64,000 nucleotides of DNA from Enterocloster lavalensis (GCF_902364025.1 NZ_CABJCG010000013.1:111264-175263); one strand, 5' to 3'; positions 17,701-25,408 are shown, numbered from the stretch's first letter. Notes: generated by a model not told the origin, from the letters alone. Numbers and translations: made by a program.

Positions 17701-20700
17701 TTCCTCCAGAAGGTAGTCCCGCAGCTCCCGCTCGTCGTTTTTCACGCTCTCCAGCCATCCGGCAATCATGGAACCCCGTTTGAAGATCAGGTCCTGAGTG
17801 ATTAAAAAGCGCTTCTGGGGCACGCTCTCCTTTAAGGGGGCGAGAATCAATTCGTAAAAGCTCTCGGCCTGCTTCGTCACCCGCTCAATCTGCGATTCGA
17901 CCTCCAAACGCTCCCGGCAGCGGTAATCCGCATAGTAATCGATACCCTTGGAAAATTCGCGTTTGAAGGATTTAAATTCATATATCAGCTCATTGAGCGG
18001 CATGTTCTCGATCATAAATCCCTGGAGGCTGCCGTGCAGCGGTTCCATCATATAGTCGTGTTCCACATGATTATAGAAGAAATTCCGCAGGGCCGCCGCA
18101 AGGTACAGGTACCGCATCAGCTCGTCGCCGCTCATATCCTCGGACTGGAATATGTCGAAAATGCCCGTGGACGTGTATTCACACCGGGAAACGGGCTCGT
18201 TGAAGGCATAAGCCAGCGCCTGGTAAAACCGCCTGTCGCTCAGGCCCTTGGCGGTCAGATAGGGAAATGCGCAGTAATACTTGTCCTGGGCCAGCATCTC
18301 CTGGATATTCCGGTATGTACTCTCCCAGTCTATGACAGCGGTTTTCTTGTCCGGGTTTTTATCATCCGCGGAGGAAGGTTGGGGCATGGTGGAAGCCTGG
18401 TCCGCGGGGCAAGCGTACGCCTGGGGCGTCTCGCCTGGATGAGGATCTTGCGGGACGGGGGAAACGGAATGCTGGGGCTGCGGATTTTGCGCAGCCAGCT
18501 GGGTTTCCTCACACTTGGGGGGCTCCGGCTGAATTTCTTCCGGCCCTGACGCTTTCGGCTGGTTTTCCTCTGATTGTTGCGTTTCCTGATCCTCCTCCGG
18601 GGCCATAAGTTCTACTTCTGCGCCAAGGCTTCTCAAAGCCTCTGTAAGGGGCGCTCCATTTGCATTTTCACCCTGAAGCTCGACAAATTTACCCGTTTCC
18701 GCGTCAAACAGGTAATGTTCTGGCTGATTGGAGCCAAAGCGCTGCTTCCACCACCTACCAAGGCCCAGCGCCGTTTCCCGGGTTGCTGCGGCATGTATGA
18801 CGGCGGCTCCTTCTGCGGCCGCGCAAGCGTCCACGCTTCTTGTATACTGTTCCAGCTCGCTCTGCTCTACAGATTCCGGGAACGCAGCGATCTCTGCGGC
18901 AATGGTTTTTCCGTCGTATTCGCCCTGTATCACTGTATAGTAGGGGCCGGTTTGCACCTGGATTGACTGTATCCCCGGCATTTTCATAAAATATTTGAGT
19001 AATACTGCGTAGAGATAATGGTTCCATGCGCCGCACTCATCTTTGGCCGCTTCCCCGTATGTCTCTACCTTTACCTGCACATCTCCGCTTTGCATGTCCA
19101 GTGCAATACGCGGCGCCAGGGCAGACTCCAGATAGATAACCGGATACCCCTCATGCACGCATTTTGCGATCCAGCCACGGTTCAAAGTCTCCACAATGGC
19201 ATACTTCAATTCGCTTTTGGGAATATCCGACGCAATCATACCGATCAGTTCCTGATCCAGATATCCATAATCCCGAAGCATTTTGGCCAGTCTGAACATT
19301 TTTTCTAAAATCAGTCTCTGCTTGGAGTTCTTCCGGTTCTTCGGCTCCTCGTATTTCCAGCTTGATGGCTGAGAACCTGCTGCAAAGGAAACGCCGGCTT
19401 CCTTCATTTTCTGAAGCAGGTCTTGGGGAAGGGGGGTGAGCTCCGCTGCCGCCGCGTCGTCGGCCGGCAGGGCGGATTCTTCGGATTCGGAGGCAAGCTC
19501 CGGGGCGGGCTGCGCCAGCGATTCTTCGTCCGGTACTTCCAGGTACAGAGTCTCCTCGTCAGGTACTTCCAGGTGCGGTGTTTCTTCATCCGGCTCGTTC
19601 AGTTCCAACATTTCTTCGTCTGGCTCGTCCAGTTCCAACATTTCTTCGTCCGGCTCGTCCAGTTCCAGTGTTTCTTCGTCCAGAACTTCCAGTTCCAGTG
19701 TTTCTTCGCCTGGCTCGTCCAGTTCCAAAACGTTTTCGCCTGCCTCTTCCTGCTCAAAAACTATCTCGTCCGGTTCTTCCAGTTTCAAAATTTCCTCGAG
19801 TGCCTTGTCCAGCTCCAACGTTTCCTCGTCCGGTTCGCCCAGCTCCAAATCTTCCTCGTCCGGTTCGCCCAACTCCAAATCTTCCTCGTCCGGTTCGCCC
19901 AGCTCCAAAACTTCCTCGCCGGGTTCGCCCAGCTCCAAATCTTCCTCGTCCGGTTCGCTCAGCTCCAAATTTTCCTCGTCCGGTTCGCCCAGCTCCAACG
20001 CTTCCTCGTCCGGCCCGACCAGCTCCAAAACGGCCTCCCCCAACTCGCACTCGCCTAGCTCCAACATTCCCCCGCCTGGCTCGTCCAGCTCCAAAACGTC
20101 CTCGCCCGGCTCTCCCAGTTCCAACGTTCCCTCGCCTGGCCTGTCCAGCTCCAACGTTTCCTCGCCCGGCTCAACCAGCTTCAACGTTTCCTCGCCCGGC
20201 ACCCCCACCGTTTCCGCCCCAACCACCGCGTCCACTTCTGTCTCGTCCGCCGCCTCTAAATCCCCTGCATCCACATCCGTGGCGGCTGTCTCCGCCTCAG
20301 AGCTCCCATCCATCTCAGCAGGCTTCACAAGACCAGCGCTCATCGCTTTCACAGCGCTTCCCGCTCCCGCAGCCATTCCTCCCGCCTGCGGCTCCACAGC
20401 CGTGTCCTCCCGCTCCTGTATCCGGTGTTCCGCCAGCGCATCCACCAGTTCCTCATCAAAAAACCGCATCAGAAATCCGATGCGCGTGCTCCCCTCCGCT
20501 CTCCGGTTAATAATATCGAATGTTCGCACATACTGGACATACGGCTCCAGCGCATTTTCCAGCTCCCCCGCCGGGCAATCCGGCGAGAGCAGTCCGCGCA
20601 GCTTCTCCTGCTCCGCTTTTAATTTCCCGCCAACACTCTCATCTCCGCACAGCGCATAAAAGCGGTTCACCTGCTGAACCATTTTCATGCGCAGCGCCTC

Positions 20701-20952
20701 ATTCAGCATTTCACGGACCTGTACCGGTGAGGCTGGCCATTCCCCCGGTATTTCGCGGCAAAACCGCTCCTCGCAGCGGATTTGCTGCTCAACCAGGCCC
20801 AACAATTTTTCTGCGAACGACCGGGCCGCATTTTCGTCCAAAAATTCCGCGTTTTTGATCCGGCCTGACAGTTCCGCAGCCTGCTCTTCCAGGCAGCCGC
20901 ATTGCTCTTCATAGAGCGCAAGTTCCTCCAATAACCGATTTTCTTCTCCCAC
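14773..20952 (-). CDS. 2059-residue protein with acidic repeats and C-terminal STAND/AAA-like ATPase
   Basis: Residues 1-65 are coiled-coil-like. About 252-480 is a repeat array of ten residues (consensus EPDEExLELG, about 23 copies). About 520-830 is an unrecognised globular region, followed by a Gln/Pro/Glu-rich linker (about 830-930) and a long helical region (about 930-1550). The C-terminal 379 residues are an ATPase: FMGRKREL at 1681, Walker A GGRQLGKS at 1702-1709, Walker B LLLLLDEAD at 1786-1794, then helical and winged-helix-like segments. The FxGRxxEL lead-in is typical of STAND/AAA-type ATPases. The start is GTG at 20952 with AAAGGAG upstream. The gene is first in a two-gene operon with the HEPN-like protein. 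No membrane segments are seen. A signal-sensing, defence-type NTPase is my inference. Confidence 0.8.
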   Translation of the reverse strand: MGEENRLLEELALYEEQCGCLEEQAAELSGRIKNAEFLDENAARSFAEKLLGLVEQQIRCEERFCREIPGEWPASPVQVREMLNEALRMKMVQQVNRFYALCGDESVGGKLKAEQEKLRGLLSPDCPAGELENALEPYVQYVRTFDIINRRAEGSTRIGFLMRFFDEELVDALAEHRIQEREDTAVEPQAGGMAAGAGSAVKAMSAGLVKPAEMDGSSEAETAATDVDAGDLEAADETEVDAVVGAETVGVPGEETLKLVEPGEETLELDRPGEGTLELGEPGEDVLELDEPGGGMLELGECELGEAVLELVGPDEEALELGEPDEENLELSEPDEEDLELGEPGEEVLELGEPDEEDLELGEPDEEDLELGEPDEETLELDKALEEILKLEEPDEIVFEQEEAGENVLELDEPGEETLELEVLDEETLELDEPDEEMLELDEPDEEMLELNEPDEETPHLEVPDEETLYLEVPDEESLAQPAPELASESEESALPADDAAAAELTPLPQDLLQKMKEAGVSFAAGSQPSSWKYEEPKNRKNSKQRLILEKMFRLAKMLRDYGYLDQELIGMIASDIPKSELKYAIVETLNRGWIAKCVHEGYPVIYLESALAPRIALDMQSGDVQVKVETYGEAAKDECGAWNHYLYAVLLKYFMKMPGIQSIQVQTGPYYTVIQGEYDGKTIAAEIAAFPESVEQSELEQYTRSVDACAAAEGAAVIHAAATRETALGLGRWWKQRFGSNQPEHYLFDAETGKFVELQGENANGAPLTEALRSLGAEVELMAPEEDQETQQSEENQPKASGPEEIQPEPPKCEETQLAAQNPQPQHSVSPVPQDPHPGETPQAYACPADQASTMPQPSSADDKNPDKKTAVIDWESTYRNIQEMLAQDKYYCAFPYLTAKGLSDRRFYQALAYAFNEPVSRCEYTSTGIFDIFQSEDMSGDELMRYLYLAAALRNFFYNHVEHDYMMEPLHGSLQGFMIENMPLNELIYEFKSFKREFSKGIDYYADYRCRERLEVESQIERVTKQAESFYELILAPLKESVPQKRFLITQDLIFKRGSMIAGWLESVKNDERELRDYLLEEVQAKFIKDGCTVCEQNLDPEKINRYLDECWDESVKSILAGKKTSDLMGNLRTKLYNRIYKNLVPVCCWLELVDRSDIAENDPVLAEYRRKKDTWLGLIEAALERNRELEKTAVLSQVAGLHCINQALCEFKRKLNGEYQEAEQKYFYVNLLRNDQVLLAGGYTPDLRDRCEELGGFSLEERLILHSKQPEREWEERLYEIFEGENEQLYDYGSGEMILAYLNDLGLSDGLKTDYDVSTYVKRERVDFRYNNFVEELELAQSYGKIYDTKRNQKQHILSVSEAWYHATLESNNYGFYFKVLARYREKTDEDAREQGIVHRRQFEKLLAEHKEYAGCPVAGRIEEMLKVQNYTVAEDLIRRLRVGETELAENEFAASEDYLTHFCDTFDENHRLAGTSGRTLKNEIASGKFKKDMKGGQLLIDNWLVSGQEMGTEKMKRLMGRLGFNVEKVQKISDDKLEKYTILMKRPQNGRRNNFKHPIAVFGSLAAQQPIQACCLYGYFDTDRLIETCKSIGTSKNTIVFLDYKLSMAERRRLARKMKNELPEKVFAIVDRVVLVYLAANYNETAVNKMLMAVTMPYTFYQPYVWKSSNDMPAELFMGRKRELDEIESPNGANIVYGGRQLGKSALLKMAAKEIDRNENGDRAVFIEIKKMNVEQTAAHVSRELIDCGVLEDGQETGDWDELARSLKRRLNVEGEKRIPYLLLLLDEADVFIERCAAVNYAPLDALKSVQQMGVGRFKFVIAGLRNIVRFNREAALGNNSVIPHFSAITVRPFNVEDAKELLEVPLSYLGLRFPDASMETLILATTNYFPGLIQLYCARLLESLKEKAYGGYDESNTPPYLVKDKHIEKVLADQEFSDQIREKFFITLKEGEDNYYYIICILIAYLYHTEGAGEGYTAKQVQDLGRAFEIDKISQLPEERLYAFMMELCELNVLCEQEEGGFGFSRYNFFQMLGNTLADVENEIIGCMDGAGGV
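19513..20199 (-). repeat. 30-bp coding repeat array, about 23 copies
   Basis: The array encodes the decapeptide series in the giant ATPase. Copies differ mainly at one or two codons, for example alternation of GEE/DEE and LELG/LELD. The long Ser/Pro-rich open frames on the plus strand here are shadows of it. Confidence 0.95.
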
Positions 20953-21093
20953 GTGCCCCTTCTCCTTTATCTGCCATCATCAGTTACAAAAATTGGTATT
21001 CAATGGTTTCATTATACTAAGAAACAACCCTTCTTACAAGCGATATCCTTGGATTTATGCTCCCTTCCCCCGCCCGGCCTGTTCACGGAAAAC

Positions 21094-21116
21094 GCCCGGC
21101 TGACAACCAGCCGGGC
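21094..21116 (-). terminator. terminator of the ArsC/AI-2E gene pair
   Basis: A perfect 9-bp GC stem (GCCCGGCTG with CAGCCGGGC) with a 5-nt loop is followed on the minus strand by GTTTTCC. It lies 22 bp after the stop at 21139. Confidence 0.8.
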
Positions 21117-21138
21117 GCCCAAAATTTTATGTTATTTT

Positions 21139-21480
21139 TTAGCTCCATCCCTTCCATATCTCCGGGCAGTACCCGGCGGTGGCGCATTTCCCATTCCGAA
21201 CCACAGGAGTGCGGATCAGCTGCTGGTTCTCGAAGAGCTTTTCCTCCCGGTCCTCCTCCGCCAGATACCGAAGCAGCGCCAGAGTGTCCTTGTCCTTCGC
21301 ATGTTCGTCCACCAAGGCGCCGTAACCGCCAACGGCCTGGCACACGCTTCGGAACTCTCCGCGGCTCATTTCTTTTTCCTTCAAATCAATGTACTGGAAT
21401 TTCACGCCCCGCTCCTTGAAATAGCGCTGGGCCTTTTTTGTGTCAAAGCATTTCCCTCTGCCGAAAATCTGTATGTTCAA
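21139..21480 (-). CDS. ArsC/Spx-family thioredoxin-fold protein
   Basis: A 113-residue protein like the arsenate reductase/Spx group. C11 (GRGKCFDTKKAQRYFKER) is where ArsC and Spx carry their redox cysteine, though the usual CxxC/CxxS spacing is absent. The C-terminal part keeps LIRTPVVRNG, with the cis-Pro and the conserved Arg. It could be a true reductase or an Spx-like regulator; the sequence does not decide. The start is probably TTG at 21480 (MNIQIFG), after AAGGTGAG. It lies 20 bp after the AI-2E-type permease gene and shares its transcript. Confidence 0.8.
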   Translation of the reverse strand: MNIQIFGRGKCFDTKKAQRYFKERGVKFQYIDLKEKEMSRGEFRSVCQAVGGYGALVDEHAKDKDTLALLRYLAEEDREEKLFENQQLIRTPVVRNGKCATAGYCPEIWKGWS

Positions 21481-21500
21481 CGTCTCACCTTCCCTGTCCG

Positions 21501-22742
21501 TTATTCCTTGCGCTCAATGTACTCGTTGCCCGCCTCGTCGATATAATCCAAATCCCGGTAATCGTCCGTACTCTGGGACAGCGCCTTTTTCTCCAGGCAG
21601 CGGTTCACGTACTCCGAGGTCAGATGATAGAACACCGCAAAGGTGGGAACCGCGATCACCATACCCACAAATCCCAGCAGGCCGCCGAAAAGCAGGATGG
21701 AAAATAGCACCCAGAAACTGGGAAGTCCTGTGGACTCGCCCAGGATTTTGGGGCCCAGAATATTTCCGTCAAACTGCTGCAGCACCAGCACGAACAGCAG
21801 AAAATACAGGCATTTCATAGGGCTCACCAGCAAAATCAAAAAGGCGCTGGGGATGGCTCCGATGAAGGGACCAAAAAACGGGATCACATTGGTCACGCCG
21901 ATGATCACGCTGACTAACAGCACGTAGGGCATCCGCAGCAGGCGCATGCAGAAAAAGCAGATCACACCGATGATTAAGGAGTCCAGCAGCTTCCCGGTGA
22001 TAAATCCGCCGAACACGCTGTGGGTGAAGCGGACCTCCTCGATGATGCGGTTGGCCTGCTTCAGGGGGAACAGGCTGTATACGATCTTTTTAGACTGGGC
22101 GGACAGCGTATCCTTGATATTCAGGAAATACACCATCACAATGAGGCCGATCAGGCTGTTCTTCAGCACCGTGACCACGCCCAGCAGCCCGGTGGAGAGA
22201 ATGTTGATCACCATGGACATATTGGGCACCAGGGTGTCGTACAGCCAGGTTTCCAGTTTGTCCGTAACCTGTTCGTAAACCGGAACTACCATCTGCTCCA
22301 GGGCCTCGTTGTCCGCGAGCTGTTTCTGCAGCCAAATGGACAGGTTGTTGATGTTTTCGCTAAAGCTCTCCTGCAAACCCAGGATGCTGGTGTAAATCTG
22401 GGGCAGCAGCATCCAGCACAATCCCACCACAATGGCGATCAGCAGAAGCAGACTCACCAGCGTCCCCAGTCCCCTGGCCGCGCTCTGGACCATCTTCTCA
22501 TTTTTGACTTTAACGCTCAGATTCTCCGTCACATAGCGTCTGGTTTTGTTGTAAACCGGCAGCATGAGGTAGGCTAACACCGCGCCGTAGATGATGGGCA
22601 TAAGCACGTCCACCAGCTTTCCCGCCGCCGCTGCCACCATCTGGAACTTCAGCAGAAAAAATACGAATGCCACTGAGCAGGCGATCACAGCCAACAGCGT
22701 CACGCCCCAATATATATAACCTTTAAATCTGGGATTCTTCAT
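21501..22742 (-). CDS. AI-2E family transporter (YtvI/PerM-type)
   Basis: A 413-residue membrane protein of the AI-2E exporter superfamily. It has two or three membrane segments at the N-terminus, an extracytoplasmic segment (about 110-200) and a conserved C-terminal membrane block with GGFITGKLLDSLIIG and VIPFFGPFIGAIPS. Members export signalling or other small molecules or act as Na+/H+ antiporters. The tail from about 370 is charged and cytoplasmic. ATG at 22742 is plausible behind a weak GGAG. The next gene, 20 bp on, is the ArsC/Spx-like protein. The substrate is unknown. Confidence 0.9.
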   Translation of the reverse strand: MKNPRFKGYIYWGVTLLAVIACSVAFVFFLLKFQMVAAAAGKLVDVLMPIIYGAVLAYLMLPVYNKTRRYVTENLSVKVKNEKMVQSAARGLGTLVSLLLLIAIVVGLCWMLLPQIYTSILGLQESFSENINNLSIWLQKQLADNEALEQMVVPVYEQVTDKLETWLYDTLVPNMSMVINILSTGLLGVVTVLKNSLIGLIVMVYFLNIKDTLSAQSKKIVYSLFPLKQANRIIEEVRFTHSVFGGFITGKLLDSLIIGVICFFCMRLLRMPYVLLVSVIIGVTNVIPFFGPFIGAIPSAFLILLVSPMKCLYFLLFVLVLQQFDGNILGPKILGESTGLPSFWVLFSILLFGGLLGFVGMVIAVPTFAVFYHLTSEYVNRCLEKKALSQSTDDYRDLDYIDEAGNEYIERKE

Positions 22743-22879
22743 AATTCAAACTCCTATCACTTATCTTTTGCCCGTCTATTAAACATTCTACACTATAATA
22801 CTTATTTTAGCCAGCAGAATCATGTTTCAACGGGGAGGCGGCGTTTTTATCAGACTCCATGGGCAGATGGGCGGAAAAT

Positions 22880-22925
22880 GATCGCCCGCAAGCTATGCCC
22901 GCGGCCCATTGCATCCAAACAAAAA
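22880..22925. repeat. dispersed intergenic repeat, copy B
   Basis: This is the tail after the terminator, carrying TTGGATGCAATGGGCCGCGG on the minus strand. It is related to copies A (1061-1108) and C (50509-50545). Confidence 0.5.
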
Positions 22926-22968
22926 GCGCAGCGTCCCACAAGTTTACATAACTCGCAATACGCTGCGC
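22926..22968 (-). terminator. terminator of the dihydropyrimidinase gene
   Basis: GCGCAGCGT (22926-22934) pairs with ACGCTGCGC (22960-22968); the minus strand then reads TTTTTG. Confidence 0.75.
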
Positions 22969-23041
22969 AATTTACACATACCATTTTTCGACTACTTTTG
23001 AATTCCGTCCCTCTTTACCGCCAGAGTCTAACGAAGCGCAT

Positions 23042-24421
23042 TCACTCCGCCCCATAACATTTCCGGTGAATAAAGCGCCCTGCGCCTCTCTCGCCGGTAA
23101 ACGCCCCGTTCTCGGCCACAACCCGTCCCCGCTGCATGACCAGATCGATCTTGCCTTTGACCGCCATACCCTCGTAGGCCGTGTAATCCACCGCGCTGTG
23201 CATTTTGTCGTGGGTGATCGTCCACTCCGCGGCGGGATCGAGAATCACCAGATCCCCGTCCGCACCCGGCTGCAAAATCCCTTTCTGTGGGTACAGGCCG
23301 TAAATCCGGGCCGGATTGGCGCAGACCGTCTCCACAAAGCGGTTCACGGAAATGCGGTTCTTCAGCACGCCCTCGGAGAACAGCAGCGGCACCCGTTCCT
23401 CCACGCCGGGCGCGCCGTTGGGGCACTTGGTGAAATCGTCCTTCCCCAGCTGCTTCTCCTTGTGGTAGTTGAAGGGACAGTGATCCGTACCCACCACCTG
23501 GATATCGCCGCAGGCCAATCCCTCCCAGAGGGCTTCGCAGTCCCGGGCAGTGCGCAACGGCGGGGACATCACATATTTGAGGCCGTCCGGTTCCAGATAC
23601 TTCTCCTCCGTCAATGTCAGATACTGGGGACAGGTCTCCACGAAAATGTTCTTCTGGCCCTTTCGTCTGGCGTCCCGCACCGCCTCCAGGCTCTCCTTGC
23701 AGGATAAATGCACGATGTACACCGGCGCATCCCCGGCCAGCCGGGCCAGACTCAGCACCCGGGCCACCGCCTCGGACTCCGCCAGGTTGGGACGGCTCTT
23801 GGCGTGGTAAATGGGACCGGTGTGTCCCGTCTCCACGCAGGTCCTGCGGCAGTATTCCACAATGTCATGGTTCTCGCAGTGGAAGGCCGTAACTCCGCCC
23901 AGCTCCTTCATGCGCTTTAAAATCTGAAACGCCTCGGCGTCGTTCAGCCGGAAATCATAGGTCAGGTACACCTTGATGCTGGGAACCCCGTCCTCTGCCA
24001 TGGCCTCCAGCTCATCCAGTATGCCGCGGTTCACATGCTGGGCCACGCCGTGAAAGCCGTAGTCGATCACCGCTTTGCCGTCCGCCAGGCGGTGGTATTC
24101 GGCCAGCTGGTGGTGCAGGCCGCAGCCCGCCGGGCCGAAGGCCATGTGGTCCACAATGGACGTAGTGCCTCCGCAGGCCGCCGCCACGGTGCCGTAGTAA
24201 AAATCATCCACCGCCCGGGAGCTGCCCGCCTGCAAATCCATGTGGGTATGTACGTCCACCGCGCCGGGGATCACATACTTTCCCGCCGCGTCGATCACCC
24301 GGGCTTCTTCGTCCGTCAAATCCCGCCCGATACAGCGGATCTGTTCCCCGTCAATGAGGATGTCCGCCTCATAGGTCTCCGCCGGAGACACCACCATACC
24401 ATTTTTGATTATCGTTTTCAT
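23042..24421 (-). CDS. hydA: dihydropyrimidinase / D-hydantoinase
   Basis: A 459-residue cyclic amidohydrolase that opens dihydropyrimidines or hydantoins. All binuclear-metal ligands are in place: H58 and H60 (DVHTHMD), K150 for carbamylation (SIKVYLTYD), H181, H238 (VHLS) and D313 (GTDHCPFN). The length is normal. The ATG at 24421 follows AAAAGGAGA. It appears to be a single-gene unit with its own terminator. With an unrelated amidohydrolase at 4356 the window holds two hydrolases for nitrogen heterocycles, but no other pyrimidine-catabolism gene is nearby. Hydantoinase and phenylhydantoinase activities cannot be separated by eye. Confidence 0.92.
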   Translation of the reverse strand: MKTIIKNGMVVSPAETYEADILIDGEQIRCIGRDLTDEEARVIDAAGKYVIPGAVDVHTHMDLQAGSSRAVDDFYYGTVAAACGGTTSIVDHMAFGPAGCGLHHQLAEYHRLADGKAVIDYGFHGVAQHVNRGILDELEAMAEDGVPSIKVYLTYDFRLNDAEAFQILKRMKELGGVTAFHCENHDIVEYCRRTCVETGHTGPIYHAKSRPNLAESEAVARVLSLARLAGDAPVYIVHLSCKESLEAVRDARRKGQKNIFVETCPQYLTLTEEKYLEPDGLKYVMSPPLRTARDCEALWEGLACGDIQVVGTDHCPFNYHKEKQLGKDDFTKCPNGAPGVEERVPLLFSEGVLKNRISVNRFVETVCANPARIYGLYPQKGILQPGADGDLVILDPAAEWTITHDKMHSAVDYTAYEGMAVKGKIDLVMQRGRVVAENGAFTGERGAGRFIHRKCYGAE

Positions 24422-24541
24422 CGTCTATACACTCTCCTTTTCCGGTCATTACCCGCAAACAAATTCCTCCTATCATTATACTCTATCTGTCAGCGCATTT
24501 CCACCGCTTAAATCGGCGTTCTATTCTGCCTTGAACATAAG

Positions 24542-24604
24542 TTATGCACATAATGTCAGACACTAACAAATTATCCACAGGCTTTTCCACATTATTGTGG
24601 ATAA
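24542..24604. promoter_or_regulatory. cluster of four DnaA boxes
   Basis: Matches to TTWTNCACA are TTATGCACA (24542-24550), TTATCCACA (24571-24579), TTTTCCACA (24583-24591) and an inverted TTATCCACA (24596-24604). No dnaA or dnaN is in the window, so this is not obviously oriC; a DnaA-titrating or DnaA-controlled site is more likely. Confidence 0.6.
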
Positions 24605-24636
24605 CTTCCGGACTTATACCCAAGAGAGGAGAAGCA

Positions 24637-24801
24637 TCACTGCTCCCCCTCCCCGTAAACGTCCACATCCGCTTCATGCCGTGTGGTATTCGGCCCCAGA
24701 AATTCACCGTTGTTCCAATATGGGTTGAATGTTTCCACATTTTTGGCCTGGCGCTCCAGCGCTTCTGTGGATTTCTGTTCTCCCTGTTTCTTCTCTTCCA
24801 T
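24637..24801 (-). CDS. 54-residue hydrophilic protein, unknown
   Basis: The ATG at 24801 is preceded by GGAGGTGACGGAG. The protein is charged, rich in Glu, Asn and Lys, and has no membrane segment; the middle reads VETFNPYWNNGEFLGPNT. I do not recognise a family. It diverges from another tiny gene at 24864, and both ribosome sites lie in the arms of one perfect inverted repeat. Confidence 0.6.
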   Translation of the reverse strand: MEEKKQGEQKSTEALERQAKNVETFNPYWNNGEFLGPNTTRHEADVDVYGEGEQ

Positions 24802-24806
24802 CTCCG

Positions 24807-24859
24807 TCACCTCCGGGAATAGTATTGTCCGCAAACTGGCATACTATTCCCGGAGGTGA
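24807..24859. promoter_or_regulatory. 19-bp perfect inverted repeat over two divergent ribosome sites
   Basis: The arms 24807-24825 and 24841-24859 are perfect mirror copies around a 15-bp centre. Each contains GGGAATAGTAT and CCTCC/GGAGG, so both genes get the same leader. GAATA (24817-24821) and CATACTA (24840-24846), 18 bp apart, resemble a forespore sigma-F/G promoter; this is weak evidence. Confidence 0.65.
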
Positions 24860-24863
24860 TTGT

Positions 24864-25013
24864 ATGGCATCTTATGTATCCCCGAAAATCCGGGACAAAT
24901 TCGAGTCGTTGTCCATTGACTTAAAAAACGACATTCTGGAGCGGAACGTACAGCTCTACACACTTCAGGACCTGATCCGCGTCCTGGAGCAGATCGTGGA
25001 GGAGGGCAGTTGA
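24864..25013 (+). CDS. 49-residue conserved small protein, unknown
   Basis: It starts at ATG 24864 behind CCGGAGGTGATTGT. The protein reads SPKIRDKFESLSIDLKNDIL then LQDLIRVLEQIVEEG, that is, two amphipathic helices. I have seen similar small proteins in Lachnospiraceae without a known role. The forespore-like promoter suggests a sporulation-related job, but that is speculative. The stop lies in the terminator stem. Confidence 0.7.
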   Translation: MASYVSPKIRDKFESLSIDLKNDILERNVQLYTLQDLIRVLEQIVEEGS

Positions 25014-25029
25014 CCACTGCCTTCTTTTT
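25002..25029 (+). terminator. terminator of the 49-residue gene
   Basis: GAGGGCAGT pairs with ACTGCCTTC (one mismatch) around TGACC and is followed by TTCTTTTT. The stop codon is in the loop. Confidence 0.75.
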
Positions 25030-25094
25030 CATTTTTCACTTGCATTTTTGCAGTTAAAGTGATATGATAATTACCGTTCGCCACAGAACAATAT

Positions 25095-25168
25095 CGAGGC
25101 GTGGCTCAGTTTGGTAGAGCGCTGCGTTCGGGACGCAGAGGCCGCAAGTTCGAATCTTGTCGCCTCGA
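25095..25168 (+). tRNA. tRNA-Pro (CGG)
   Basis: The acceptor stem CGAGGCG pairs with CGCCTCG. The anticodon stem CTGCG/CGCAG encloses TTCGGGA, giving anticodon CGG, and the T-loop is TTCGAAT. CCA is not encoded. Confidence 0.93.
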
Positions 25169-25230
25169 TTCTGTATTTAAGATAAATTTGTGTTGCCTAT
25201 TGATTAACTGTTATGCTATAATGTTCGCAT

Positions 25231-25303
25231 GGAGATATAGCTCAGCTGGGAGAGCGTCTGCTTGACGTGTAGAAGGTCGCAGGTTCGAGCCCTGTTGTCT
25301 CCA
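25231..25303 (+). tRNA. tRNA-Val (GAC)
   Basis: The acceptor stem GGAGATA pairs with TGTCTCC (one G-U). The anticodon loop TTGACGT gives anticodon GAC, and the T-loop is TTCGAGC. The mobile element starts 8 bp after the 3' end. Confidence 0.93.
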
Positions 25304-25408
25304 CGAAATGATAACCCGCAGGTTTTTGCTCATGTGAGATAAAGAAGTAAAAGAAGTGTAAAAAATTTTGCCGTTCCCTGTCCGGCTGACTACCGGACGG
25401 GTCGGGCT

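Noticed and set aside
19423..20659. Three long plus-strand open frames rich in Ser, Pro, Arg or Phe
   Set aside because: They are antisense shadows of the 30-bp repeat array in the giant ATPase gene; none has a ribosome site or a recognisable domain.
24542..24604. Chromosomal replication origin
   Set aside because: Only four DnaA boxes, no clear AT-rich unwinding element, and no dnaA, dnaN, rpmH or gidA nearby.
25231..25336. tRNA-Val 3' end as attachment site of the mobile element
   Set aside because: The element starts 8 bp after the tRNA, encodes a serine rather than a tyrosine recombinase, and no copy of the tRNA end occurs at the right end.
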